A stretch of 64,000 bases of DNA from Desulfonatronospira thiodismutans ASO3-1 (GTDB taxonomy: Bacteria; Desulfobacterota; Desulfovibrionia; Desulfovibrionales; Desulfonatronovibrionaceae). Shown piece after piece: positions 16,037 through 24,723 of the stretch. How positions within the stretch are numbered: the first letter of the stretch is position 1; every line of letters starts with the position of its first letter. Made by a program: the position numbers and the translations under genes. The stretch spans positions 140,263 to 204,262 of the forward strand of contig NZ_ACJN02000003.1 of assembly GCF_000174435.1 (NCBI RefSeq), read 5' to 3'. Under the pieces are notes generated by a model that did not search any database, had not been told where the DNA came from, and was given only the letters and a program-made list of their open reading frames with translations.

Positions 16037-19000
16037 TCTACACTTACTCCTGATCTTGAAGCCAGTTCCAGCAGTTTTACGACGGCAGCATCGTGTTCAA
16101 AGTTTTCCACCAGCCCGGCCAGCTCGTCAACCTCTTCTACCCCTGCCCGGCTGCGCAAAAAACCTGTAACGGCCTCGATAAGCTCGTCCTGGACCATCTC
16201 GCTGTTTTTAAGCAGCTGCAGCATGCTGGACATGGCAGCCACACCCTCTTCCTGGTCTACTTCCCGGGACTGACCTGGAGCTTTTTCCAGGCCGTCCAGC
16301 TCTGTCCGGGCCTGATGCATAGCATGGTCCAGTTCCCGGCGCAGTTCCAGAGTTATTTCCCTGTTCTCCTTAAAGGCCAGATCTATGAAGCTGGCAGCTT
16401 CAGCCAGGCGCACGGCCCCGACTGTTCCGGCCAGGCCCTTGAGGGTATGCACAAGCCTTGGGCCGTCTCCGCTTTTTCCCTTGTCCAGCTCTTCATCAAT
16501 GCGGGCAAACTCACCGCTCAACTGTTCCCGGAAACGCAGCAGCATCCTGTGGTAAAAACCGGAGTCCCTGTCGGCAGATCTGAGCCCCTGGGCCAGGTCG
16601 AAACCTTCCAGAGACCGGGGCAGAAGGGATGAGTCCTGCTCAGGCTCCATTTTCTGGACTTTGACTGAATCTCCGGCTTGCAGCCATCTGGCCAGGGTCC
16701 GGTAAAGACTGGTGCTCTCTATGGGCTTGGACAGGTGGTCCCGCATTCCGGCCTGCCTGGATTTATTTCTGTCCTCCTCCATTACAGCGGCGGACAGGGC
16801 TATAACCGGCAGATCCGGGAAACGCTCCAGTATTTTCCTGGTGGCCTCAAAACCGTCCATGACCGGCATCTGCAGATCCATGAGCACCAGGTCAAAGCTG
16901 CCGGCCTCAACCATTTCCACCGCCTCGGCACCGTTTGCGGCCAGGCTCAGGGCGGCCCCGGTCTTTTCCAGCATCTGCCAGGCCACCTCCTGGTTCAAGG
17001 CATTGTCTTCAGCCAGCAGGATGGAATATCCCTGAAAAGAGGGTATTGTAAACTGCTCGTCATCGCGGGTATAAGAAGGCGCTTTGCCGGTGGCCTCTGC
17101 AATGGCGTTGAATATTGAGGAGGCGGTAACAGGTTTACTCAGAAAACAATTGAAGCATTCAACACTGTCTTCCGGCAGTTCACTGCGCTGGTAAGCACTG
17201 ACCACCACAAAAGGGGGCCTGTTGCCTTTTAAAAATCCCTCGGCATACAGCCTGTCAATCTCCCTGGCAGCCTGCAGCCCGTCAAGTTCGCCGGGCATTT
17301 TCCAGTCCATGAAAACAAATTCATAAGGCTCGCCCGCCCTGTCCGCAGCCACTACCGCGTCGACAGCCGACCGGCCGTCATGGGCCTCTTTCACCTGAAA
17401 CATGCAGCTTTCCAGAATATTTCGAAGAACCTGCCTGGCTGCTTCATGGTCGTCCACCACCAGTACCCTGTGGCTGTCAAACCCGATACACTCTTGAGTT
17501 GTTTCGGATTCCGGGGCCATTGGCAGATCAATCTCAAAATAAAACCTGCTGCCCTGCCCGGGTGTGGAATCAACCTGGAGTGTGCCGCCCATGCGCTGCA
17601 CAAGCTTGTGGCTGATGACCAGGCCCAGCCCTGTGCCCCCGTACTTGCGGGTAGTGGAGGTGTCTGCCTGGGAGAATGGCTGGAAAAGCCTCTGGACCTG
17701 CTCATCATCCATGCCGATACCGGTGTCTTTTATTTCAAAAAGCAACCGGACTATTTTCGATTCAGAGTCCCGGTCTGCTGCCTCTAACCCCTGACCTCTG
17801 TCCCCTGTCCCCTGTCCCAGATCCTGACTTCTGACTTCTGTCCCCTGATCTCTGACCTCTGACTCCTGACTTCTGACCTCTGACTTATGAACCGCCAGTT
17901 CCACGTGACCTTTTTCCGTAAACTTCACAGCATTTCCCAGCAGGTTGGTAAACACCTGTCCCAGGCGCAGGGAATCACCTTTGAGTATTCTGGGAACATC
18001 CGTGGAGATGTTGAATATGATTTCCAGGCCTTTGTCCTCTGCAGTGGAGCCGAACAGGGTCTTCATCTGATCCAGCAGTTCATCCATCCTGAAGGTGTGC
18101 ATGTCCAGTTCCAGCTTTCCTGCCTCAATCTTGGAATAATCCAGGATATCGTTGATGATGCCCAGCAGCATGCGCGAGGAGTTGCTGATTTTATTCAGGT
18201 AATCCCGTTGCCGGTCATCAAGGGAGGTCTGCAGCAGCAACTGGCTTAAACCTATTACCGCATTCATGGGGGTGCGGATTTCGTGGCTCATGTTGGCCAG
18301 GAAATCGCTCTTGGCCCGGTTGGCGGCCTCGGCTTCCTCTCTGGCAAGCTGAACCTGATGTTCGCTTTCTATGCGATGGGTAATATCTGTGGCTATGCCC
18401 ATTACCTGGCGTTTTTTCGGGTCATGGGACAGCATCAGCGGAACCTTGGTGGTTTGAAACCAGCGCACCTGCCCCTGGCTGTCAGTCAAAGGTTCCTGGG
18501 GGATATGTTTTTGTTTTCCGCTTTGCATAACCTCCCGGTCATCCTGGAGAAAGGCCTGTATTTCTTCCTGAGTAGCGGTCATATCGTAGTCTGTCTTGCC
18601 CAGCATAGCTTCCTTGGTGGTTCCGAAAAGTTCTGCAACCCTGGTGTTGGCCAGGGTATGCCGGCCATGCCAGTCCTTGGCAAAGATAGGATTGGGAGAG
18701 CTGTCAATTATCTGCTGCAGGAAATCTTTCTCCTGGGCAAGCCTCTCCTGAAGCATTATGGACTCGGTTATGTCGTTGGCCGAGGCATAAATGAGACCTT
18801 CCCGGGAACTGGCCTGCCATCTGACCCAGATGTAGCCGCCGTTTTTGTGCTGGTAGCGGTTGACCACGTCCCTTACATGCTCCCCCCGGCTCAGACTGCT
18901 CATGGCTTCACGGGTTTTTTCCTGGTCCCGTGGATGCACAAAATCAAGCAGATTGCTCCGGGCGATCTCGTTTAAAGGGTACCCCAGGATATCTTCCCAG

Positions 19001-20721
19001 GCCCGGTTCAGCTTCAGGATACGTCCCTGGAAATCCGCTATCATCAGCAGGCCCAGGGTGACATCAAAAAAACCTTCCAGCTCCCGGGTGGTCTTCTCAA
19101 GTTCATCCTGCCTCTTGAAAAGCTCTTCTTCCGCAATCCTCCTGTCAGTGATATCGTGGCCGAAACCCACCACCTCCAGTAGATTTTCTTCCTGGTCCAA
19201 CCGGTTCAAAGAGTTCCATTCGACTATGCGCTCATGTCCGTCCTTACGGGTCAGGGTCATCTCATGGTTCTGAACCGGTCCATTCTGCATGTCCTGGAAT
19301 AACTGCCTGACCTGTTCATAGGAGCTTCCCGGGTACAGGGTAGACCACCAGTCTTTACCCACCAGCTCCTGTGCTGAGTAGCCCGTAACTTTTTCCCCGG
19401 CCGGATTGACATAGTTGCAGGTCCCATCAGAGGATATGCCGCATATTATCGCAGGCGACATCTGGATAATTCGGGAAGAGTAGTCTCTTTCCTGGCGCAG
19501 CTCCTGTTCCGCCATCTTCTGCTCTGTAATGTCCTCATTAATGCCCACCACCCGCACCGGATTGCCTGTCTCATCATGAATGGACTGGGCCATAGCCCGT
19601 ATGTGCCTTATCTCACCGTCTTTTCTACGGATCTTGAATTCTGAGCGGTAAGCTCCCTGGCCGGCAATCCCTGCCTTAAAATCCTGCTCCGCCTGTTCCC
19701 GGTATTCAGGCAACAGGGCATCGGTCCAGTCTTTAACAGAATTTGTGAAATCATCCCGGCTGACCCCGTAAATGCGAAACATGCCCTCATCCCATTCTAA
19801 GTACCCATCGGAAATTCTCAGGTCCCATATGCCCAGTTCAGCTGCTTCAGTGGCCAGGCGCAGCCTTTCTGTCAATTCCTGCGTGGCTTGCCTGGCTTCC
19901 TTTTCTGCAGTAATATCCAGCCCGGTGCCCCTGAATCCTTTCAGCTCACCTTCTGAATCCTTGACAGGCATCCCGCTCACCCGCTGCCAGATTATCCTGC
20001 CGTCCGGGCGTACTGATTGATGCTCCAACCCCTGCCAGGATTCGCCTTTCTCAGCCCAGCCAGCCAGCATTTTTTCAACTCTTCGGGCCTCTTCATGCGG
20101 CATGAAATCAAAAGGAGAGCGGCCAAGCACTTCATCCACCCTGCGACCAAGAACATCTTCCACCCTGGGAGTCAAAAAACTGTAAGTGCCTCCAGGGTCT
20201 ATCTCCCAGATGTATTCCCCGGCGGCCTCGGCAACGTCTCGAAAACGCTGCTCGCTATCCTCAAGTCTTTTCTCATTTCTAAGAAGCATTTGACGTGTCC
20301 TCATGAGATCCCTGATCCACAGACCTGCAGATATGACCAACAGGGAAATGGCTGCCAGCCTGGCTATCTCTACAGACACATGCACAAAATCACCAGAAGC
20401 GGTCAGCACGAAATTGCTTGCAAAGTCTGTTGCCGCATACAGAAACAGCATGCCCACACCCAGGATAAAAAGGACCAGGAACCTGTTTTCCAGCCCCTGC
20501 ATCCACGTATGACGGCAGCAGAAAATAAATATCAGGATACCACCCACCAGAAAAACAAAAAGCCCTTCTATCACCATTGAAGTATGTACAACAATTTCCG
20601 GCTTTATCTGCATAAAGGAAAGTAAGCCTACGTTTAGCAGGATACCTGCCAGCACAAGCACTGCTGCCAGGCGCTGGGAATGGATCAGCCATTTATTCTG
20701 GCTGGAGGATCCGGTATTCAT
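16033..20721 (-). CDS. Multi-PAS hybrid sensor histidine kinase with two receivers and HPt
   Basis: This 1562-residue membrane phosphorelay kinase starts with four hydrophobic segments in residues 15-130, followed by about five PAS/PAC units between residues 150 and 785. The HisKA domain has the phospho-His at 813 ([13 protein letters not shown]), and the HATPase follows with the N box LLGNAVKF and DTGIGM. Receiver 1 has D1139 (FMDWKMPG), receiver 2 D1282 (LMDLQMPV), and the HPt domain H1425 ([10 protein letters not shown]). Residues about 946-986, inside the ATPase domain, are a repetitive Ser-Glu-Val-Arg/Asp-Gln-Gly insert encoded by TGACTTCTGACCTC-like DNA repeats. It is cotranscribed with the GGDEF response regulator (4-nt overlap). 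The signal is unknown. Confidence 0.93.
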   Translation of the reverse strand: MNTGSSSQNKWLIHSQRLAAVLVLAGILLNVGLLSFMQIKPEIVVHTSMVIEGLFVFLVGGILIFIFCCRHTWMQGLENRFLVLFILGVGMLFLYAATDFASNFVLTASGDFVHVSVEIARLAAISLLVISAGLWIRDLMRTRQMLLRNEKRLEDSEQRFRDVAEAAGEYIWEIDPGGTYSFLTPRVEDVLGRRVDEVLGRSPFDFMPHEEARRVEKMLAGWAEKGESWQGLEHQSVRPDGRIIWQRVSGMPVKDSEGELKGFRGTGLDITAEKEARQATQELTERLRLATEAAELGIWDLRISDGYLEWDEGMFRIYGVSRDDFTNSVKDWTDALLPEYREQAEQDFKAGIAGQGAYRSEFKIRRKDGEIRHIRAMAQSIHDETGNPVRVVGINEDITEQKMAEQELRQERDYSSRIIQMSPAIICGISSDGTCNYVNPAGEKVTGYSAQELVGKDWWSTLYPGSSYEQVRQLFQDMQNGPVQNHEMTLTRKDGHERIVEWNSLNRLDQEENLLEVVGFGHDITDRRIAEEELFKRQDELEKTTRELEGFFDVTLGLLMIADFQGRILKLNRAWEDILGYPLNEIARSNLLDFVHPRDQEKTREAMSSLSRGEHVRDVVNRYQHKNGGYIWVRWQASSREGLIYASANDITESIMLQERLAQEKDFLQQIIDSSPNPIFAKDWHGRHTLANTRVAELFGTTKEAMLGKTDYDMTATQEEIQAFLQDDREVMQSGKQKHIPQEPLTDSQGQVRWFQTTKVPLMLSHDPKKRQVMGIATDITHRIESEHQVQLAREEAEAANRAKSDFLANMSHEIRTPMNAVIGLSQLLLQTSLDDRQRDYLNKISNSSRMLLGIINDILDYSKIEAGKLELDMHTFRMDELLDQMKTLFGSTAEDKGLEIIFNISTDVPRILKGDSLRLGQVFTNLLGNAVKFTEKGHVELAVHKSEVRSQESEVRDQGTEVRSQDLGQGTGDRGQGLEAADRDSESKIVRLLFEIKDTGIGMDDEQVQRLFQPFSQADTSTTRKYGGTGLGLVISHKLVQRMGGTLQVDSTPGQGSRFYFEIDLPMAPESETTQECIGFDSHRVLVVDDHEAARQVLRNILESCMFQVKEAHDGRSAVDAVVAADRAGEPYEFVFMDWKMPGELDGLQAAREIDRLYAEGFLKGNRPPFVVVSAYQRSELPEDSVECFNCFLSKPVTASSIFNAIAEATGKAPSYTRDDEQFTIPSFQGYSILLAEDNALNQEVAWQMLEKTGAALSLAANGAEAVEMVEAGSFDLVLMDLQMPVMDGFEATRKILERFPDLPVIALSAAVMEEDRNKSRQAGMRDHLSKPIESTSLYRTLARWLQAGDSVKVQKMEPEQDSSLLPRSLEGFDLAQGLRSADRDSGFYHRMLLRFREQLSGEFARIDEELDKGKSGDGPRLVHTLKGLAGTVGAVRLAEAASFIDLAFKENREITLELRRELDHAMHQARTELDGLEKAPGQSREVDQEEGVAAMSSMLQLLKNSEMVQDELIEAVTGFLRSRAGVEEVDELAGLVENFEHDAAVVKLLELASRSGVSVE

Positions 20722-20928
20722 TTTTCTCTCTTGTCATCTCTTTGGAGGTTGAGCTGCGATAAGGTTCAGGGGGCAGCCGTTTCGGCCTCTGGGGGCATTT
20801 TTCCCGATACAAATAAGCAGCATCCAGAATAGTTAGCATTTACCAGAAGACACAGTCCTGGATATTTCCAGCCGGGCGGATTAAAGTCAAGAAGAACAAC
20901 CGGATTCAGCCTGCCCGCTGGTCATACT

Positions 20929-23190
20929 TTGCCTGTGTATGCCCAGCATGTGCAAAACACATTGCCAACCCTGCACCTCTTATTTATAATCCCGGGCTTT
21001 GATCAGCCAGTAAAAATACTGAATACACCGGGGGCAACCCGGTTGATCCGCCAGCATCCCTTTGTCATGTATATTCTGGAACTACAATACGACAATGCCG
21101 CTTTGAATGAACAGGGCGTTTTTTCCCTTTCCGGCAGCCATGAAACCCCGGGGCGGTGGAACGTCATAGAAAAAAGCCATGCTCCCCTGCAAGAGGAACT
21201 GCTAAGGCTTGTGGCCCTTAGCTGCAGTGGGTGTACTGCTTTTCTGAACCGGCTGGACTTTGACCTGAAAAGTCTGGTGGAAACCAGGAAAAAAAATCTG
21301 CACCTTGAGCTTTGCTGGCGCAGCCACATCCCTCAAAACAGGACTGTATTTGCATCCGGCCCGGTAAAAAGCGCTGTGGCCATAACAAAAAAAGGTGCGC
21401 CCAGACGTCTTGGCCGGGAAAAGGCCCGGCTTTTGCCGGATAAGTACCCTTATTTGAAACTTTCAAAATGGTGTCCTCCTTCCAGGCATACTGTTTTTGC
21501 CTATGGCAGCGGCATAAACCTGTCTAATGCTGACCACGACTTTGATTTCCATGACCCCTTTTTCCAGCTCAAACGCATTCATTCCCTTTTTGACAGCCGG
21601 GCCGGACTGACCCATGCACCTTCCTTTCTGGCCAGCCTGCATTACCGGGCGGTCAGGTGCCGCCGCTACATGCCGGCCAGTATCCTGGGGGACCTGCAGA
21701 GATTTTTTGCGGCCTGTTTCGGCCTGCAGACCAGTGCATGGATGCAAAAGGATGCAGACATTGCTGCCTTGTGGGAACAGGTCCCGGCACACCTCAAGCT
21801 GCCGCTGCTGCCGGTAATGGACGCCGCCAGGCACCTGCATGACGCCCTGCCCAGCCAGCCCAACCCCCTGCACTTTCCCGGGGTTATGATCCTGGACAGC
21901 CCGGAAAAGTACTGCCCGCAAGATTATTTCCCGGACTGGATCAAGCTCCTGGAACAGGTATTCCCGGCCATGCAGTTTATCGTGGCTCTCTCGCCCCTGG
22001 CTTACCAAAATTTCTACAAAAATTTTTCCTGGGGCACTCTGCCTCAATTCAAGGACTATCACCAGCACTATCCGCCCAGGACAACGCCCTCAGCCCCTTC
22101 ATCTCCTTTGTCTCCGGGGACCATGCTTATGGTGGACGTGGACGGAAGGCTGCCCAACCTGGCCCTGATGAAGCTTGCCAGGCATTACAGGGAAAAAGGA
22201 TACCCGGTGCAGCTGGCCAGAAAAGAGGCCTGCGTGCCTGATGCTGAAGCGGTATTTGCCAGCTGTGTATTCAATCTGGATTCTTCCAGAAGACGCTTTT
22301 TTAAAATGCAGTCGTTTTACGGACAGAAGTTTTGTGGGGGCGGTTCAGGAGTGGACCTGCACATGAGGCTGCCCGCAGACATAGAGGCAAAGGATCCCGA
22401 TTTTGACCTCTACCCTGAGCTTCAGGAGCGGGCCCTGGGTTTTTTGACCCGGGGCTGCCCCTTCAAGTGTCCGTTCTGCATTGTCCCGGTCAAGGAAGGC
22501 AGACCGCGCCAGGTAAGCGATGTCAAGTCCCTGGTCCAGGGACGGAAAAAACTGATTCTTCTGGATGACAACATCCTGGCCCATCCTGAATGCGAAAAAC
22601 TGCTTCAGGAACTGGCCGCCAGGAAAATCGCCGTCAACTTCAACCAGACCCTGGACCTGAGCCTGGTGGACGAGTCCCGGGCCGGGTTGCTTCGAAGAAT
22701 ACAGGCCTGCAACGTCAATTTTAAAAGAAGCGTTTATCACTTCAGCTTAAATGACGATTCCAACCTCCAGGCCCTGCGCAGGAAGTACGAACTGCTTGCT
22801 TTCAACAGCAAAAACAACGTGGAATTCATCTGCATGTACGGCTACAATACCACCCTTGCCCAGGACCTGGAACGGTTCAAATTTTTACGTTCCCTGCCCG
22901 GGGCATATGTATTTGTTCAGCAGTACCAGCCCATCCTCAATGGACCGCCCCCGCAGATGGAAAACTATTTTGACGGTCAGGCAGACCGATACATAGATGA
23001 ATTGATCAGGATATGTTTCCCTCAATGCATGAAAAGCATGGAAAAATACTACCGATGGCTCAGCAAAAGGTACGTGGAAGCCTTTGGTACACTGCACATG
23101 GGCCTGGTGGATACCATCTTCAGGTACAACAATCGGTTCAATCGTGGTAAATACATTGCCAGCCTGGCCGGCACCAGAAAAATAATGTAA
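20929..23190 (+). CDS. Radical SAM protein with B12-binding-like region and uncharacterised N-terminal half
   Basis: This 753-residue protein has a radical SAM 4Fe-4S motif CPFKCPFC (CxxxCxxC) near residue 510, preceded by LGFLTRGC as in B12-binding-type radical SAM enzymes. Upstream, MLMVDVDGRLPNLALMKLARHYREKG (about 400) resembles the cobalamin-binding-fold region of those proteins, but the DxHxxG ligand is absent, so cobalamin binding is doubtful. Residues 1-390 show no domain I recognise. The true start is uncertain: the longest frame begins with TTG at 20929 and lacks a clear ribosome binding site. The stop TAA belongs to the end of element A3 (23187). Function unknown. Confidence 0.7.
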   Translation: MPVYAQHVQNTLPTLHLLFIIPGFDQPVKILNTPGATRLIRQHPFVMYILELQYDNAALNEQGVFSLSGSHETPGRWNVIEKSHAPLQEELLRLVALSCSGCTAFLNRLDFDLKSLVETRKKNLHLELCWRSHIPQNRTVFASGPVKSAVAITKKGAPRRLGREKARLLPDKYPYLKLSKWCPPSRHTVFAYGSGINLSNADHDFDFHDPFFQLKRIHSLFDSRAGLTHAPSFLASLHYRAVRCRRYMPASILGDLQRFFAACFGLQTSAWMQKDADIAALWEQVPAHLKLPLLPVMDAARHLHDALPSQPNPLHFPGVMILDSPEKYCPQDYFPDWIKLLEQVFPAMQFIVALSPLAYQNFYKNFSWGTLPQFKDYHQHYPPRTTPSAPSSPLSPGTMLMVDVDGRLPNLALMKLARHYREKGYPVQLARKEACVPDAEAVFASCVFNLDSSRRRFFKMQSFYGQKFCGGGSGVDLHMRLPADIEAKDPDFDLYPELQERALGFLTRGCPFKCPFCIVPVKEGRPRQVSDVKSLVQGRKKLILLDDNILAHPECEKLLQELAARKIAVNFNQTLDLSLVDESRAGLLRRIQACNVNFKRSVYHFSLNDDSNLQALRRKYELLAFNSKNNVEFICMYGYNTTLAQDLERFKFLRSLPGAYVFVQQYQPILNGPPPQMENYFDGQADRYIDELIRICFPQCMKSMEKYYRWLSKRYVEAFGTLHMGLVDTIFRYNNRFNRGKYIASLAGTRKIM

Positions 23191-23275
23191 CCACTCAGGG
23201 GGTCCTCGGTGGTGACTCATGGCATTAGGCCAGGGGACTGTCCCCCTGGCCGCCATCTGCCCCCTGAATGGTTAC
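23187..23275. repeat. Family A palindromic element, copy A3 (89 bp), supplying a stop codon
   Basis: Ends GTAACCACTCAGGGGG and CCCCCTGAATGGTTAC; flanks AAAATAAT (23179-23186) and AAAAAAAT (23276-23283) match 7 of 8. The TAA that ends the radical SAM gene is the TAA within this GTAACC end. Removing the element and one flank would give AAA ATA ATT TAA, so the ancestral protein ended one residue different at the same length. Confidence 0.8.
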
Positions 23276-23396
23276 AAAAAAATTTAATCAACAGTTCAGC
23301 TCTTGTTAAGGAAAGCGCTATTGGAAAACAATAACCAGCATGCCCTGGTTTTTAAACCGCTGAAAACCATTTTTACAGGTACTTCAAGGAGGTCTT

Positions 23397-23702
23397 ATGA
23401 GTGTACTGGCGGAACTGTCCCTTTTTCCAGTGGACAAGGGAGAAAGTCTTAGTCCTTATGTCACCCGCATGGTAAGGATAATCAAGAACAGCGGCCTGGA
23501 CTACACCCTGCATTCCATGGGCACCTGCCTGGAAGGGGAATGGCCGGAGGTTATGGATGTGGTGGATAAATGCTTCCAGGATCTGCAGCAGGACTGCGGC
23601 CGCATCTATTTGACCCTCAAGGTTGACTATCGCAGTGGCGGCAGCAACCGACTGACAGAGAAAGTGGAATCGGTGCATCGCCAGCTGGGGGAGCAGGCCT
23701 GA
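23397..23702 (+). CDS. MTH1187-family thiamine-binding protein (DUF77)
   Basis: This 101-residue ferredoxin-like-fold protein starts MSVLAELSLFPVDKGESLSPYV, with the family segment YTLHSMGTCLEGEWPEVM and the C-terminal RIYLTLKVDYRSG. Members bind thiamine or pyrimidine precursors and form tetramers; the cellular role is unclear. The start at 23397 has TCAAGGAGGTCTT before it. It is monocistronic, downstream of element A3, with no thiamine genes nearby. Confidence 0.88.
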   Translation: MSVLAELSLFPVDKGESLSPYVTRMVRIIKNSGLDYTLHSMGTCLEGEWPEVMDVVDKCFQDLQQDCGRIYLTLKVDYRSGGSNRLTEKVESVHRQLGEQA

Positions 23703-23771
23703 GCTGAAGCTTCACACTGATGCCAGTGCAGCACTGCTCTTTTACAGAGTCTAAATATGGACAAGTTTGCT

Positions 23772-24083
23772 TTATACATGCTGCACATCTTCAGGCTCAA
23801 AAGTCCGCACGGGCTTCCAGTCAACCAGATCGCGGTGGGCTTCGAAAAGATCAAGATTACGCTGAGCATTCAAACACAGCTCAGGAGTAGTTTCCAAAGC
23901 CGCAGCAAGTTTTATCGCTATCCAGGGGGTGATCTTTGCATGCCCATTCACAATTCTGCTGAGATGTTTCCGCGAAATACCGGTTGCTTCTACAAGATCT
24001 TTCATCTTTATATTACGAGGCCTTACATACATATCACGCAGAATAATGCCTGGATGCGTCGGTCGACGATCAGTTGGAATCAT
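23772..24083 (-). CDS. higA: HigA-family addiction-module antitoxin (XRE), apparently without HigB
   Basis: This 103-residue protein has the HigA opening RRPTHPGIILRDMYV. Its Xre-type helix-turn-helix (MKDLVEATGISRKHLSRIVNGHAKITPWIAIKLAAALETTPELCL, about residues 27-72) is followed by the usual LFEAHRDL tail. HigA neutralises the RelE-like nuclease HigB, normally encoded just upstream on the same strand. I see no such frame in 24084-24350 or downstream, so this looks like an orphan regulator or a leftover of a broken module. Confidence 0.82.
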   Translation of the reverse strand: MIPTDRRPTHPGIILRDMYVRPRNIKMKDLVEATGISRKHLSRIVNGHAKITPWIAIKLAAALETTPELCLNAQRNLDLFEAHRDLVDWKPVRTFEPEDVQHV

Positions 24084-24102
24084 TTTTGCCCCCTTTATTT
24101 AA

Positions 24103-24225
24103 ATGCGACTGCAAAAAGTCATTTTTGCAGTCGCAGAAGTCAGAGATCAGAGGTCAGTAAAAACAAAGAGTTATGCAGATTGTTGGTTGCTGAATTCTTA
24201 ATTGCCTGACTTTTTGCAGGCGCAT
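24103..24225. repeat. Inverted-repeat element upstream of higA
   Basis: ATGCGACTGCAAAAAGTCA at 24103-24121 recurs inverted at 24207-24225 with one mismatch. In addition 24104-24117 pairs with 24122-24135 as a perfect 14-bp hairpin with a 4-nt loop. The interior includes a GAAGTCAGAGATCAGAGG stretch like the repeat inside the hybrid kinase. No target duplication was found at its ends. Confidence 0.55.
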
Positions 24226-24281
24226 CCTATAGCATTCAAAAAATCAAAAATTAGCAGAAGCGTAGAGTGATGATCAGTATT

Positions 24282-24345
24282 GTAACCGTTCAGAGGGGGC
24301 CGATACCGGCCAGTAATCACCACCGAGGACCACCTGAATGGTTAC
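24282..24345. repeat. Family A palindromic element, copy A4 (64 bp)
   Basis: Ends GTAACCGTTCAGAGG and CCACCTGAATGGTTAC; flanks TCAGTATT (24274-24281) and TCAGGATT (24346-24353) match 7 of 8. The interior retains the AATCACCACCGAGGACC segment found in A5 and A7, so it is an internal deletion derivative. Confidence 0.78.
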
Positions 24346-24511
24346 TCAGGATTGATTTTTGAGCTATATCCAGTGTTGAACAGCACTTTCAGATTCTTAT
24401 TGCGAAACTTTGTCAACGGCATAAAAAAGGTTACCAGCCAGGTAACAAAGTGTCAATCATGCACGTATACAATCACTCCCTCAGGAAGCTGAATACATAC
24501 CGCACCTCGAA

Positions 24512-24546
24512 AAAGAGGCGCAATCCCCCACGGACCACGCCTCTTT
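24512..24546 (-). terminator. Terminator hairpin downstream of flgE
   Basis: AAAGAGGCG (24512-24520) pairs perfectly with CGCCTCTTT (24538-24546). Read on the minus strand the stem is followed by TTTTTCGAGG, so it fits as the terminator of the fliK-flgD-flgE unit. T-rich sequence on the plus side (TTTCATTTTTG) could make it bidirectional. Confidence 0.65.
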
Positions 24547-24593
24547 CATTTTTGTACTTTTTTCCAGGCCCCCCGGCCTTTCAGCCTCAATTC

Positions 24594-24722
24594 AGAAGCC
24601 TCTTCCAATAATCCTTATTCAATAATCCACCTGAGTCCCCGAATTCTATTCCTGCATTCCTGCATTCCTCAATTCTTTAATTCTTCAATTCCTGAATTCC
24701 TCAATCTCTCAATTCAATCAAT
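24594..24722. repeat. Low-complexity AATTC-type repeats
   Basis: About 130 bp directly after the flgE stop consist of imperfect units such as CCTGCATTCCTG and CAATTCCTGAATTCC. They resemble the degenerate word-like repeats at 1020-1107. No function apparent. Confidence 0.55.
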
Positions 24723-24723
24723 C

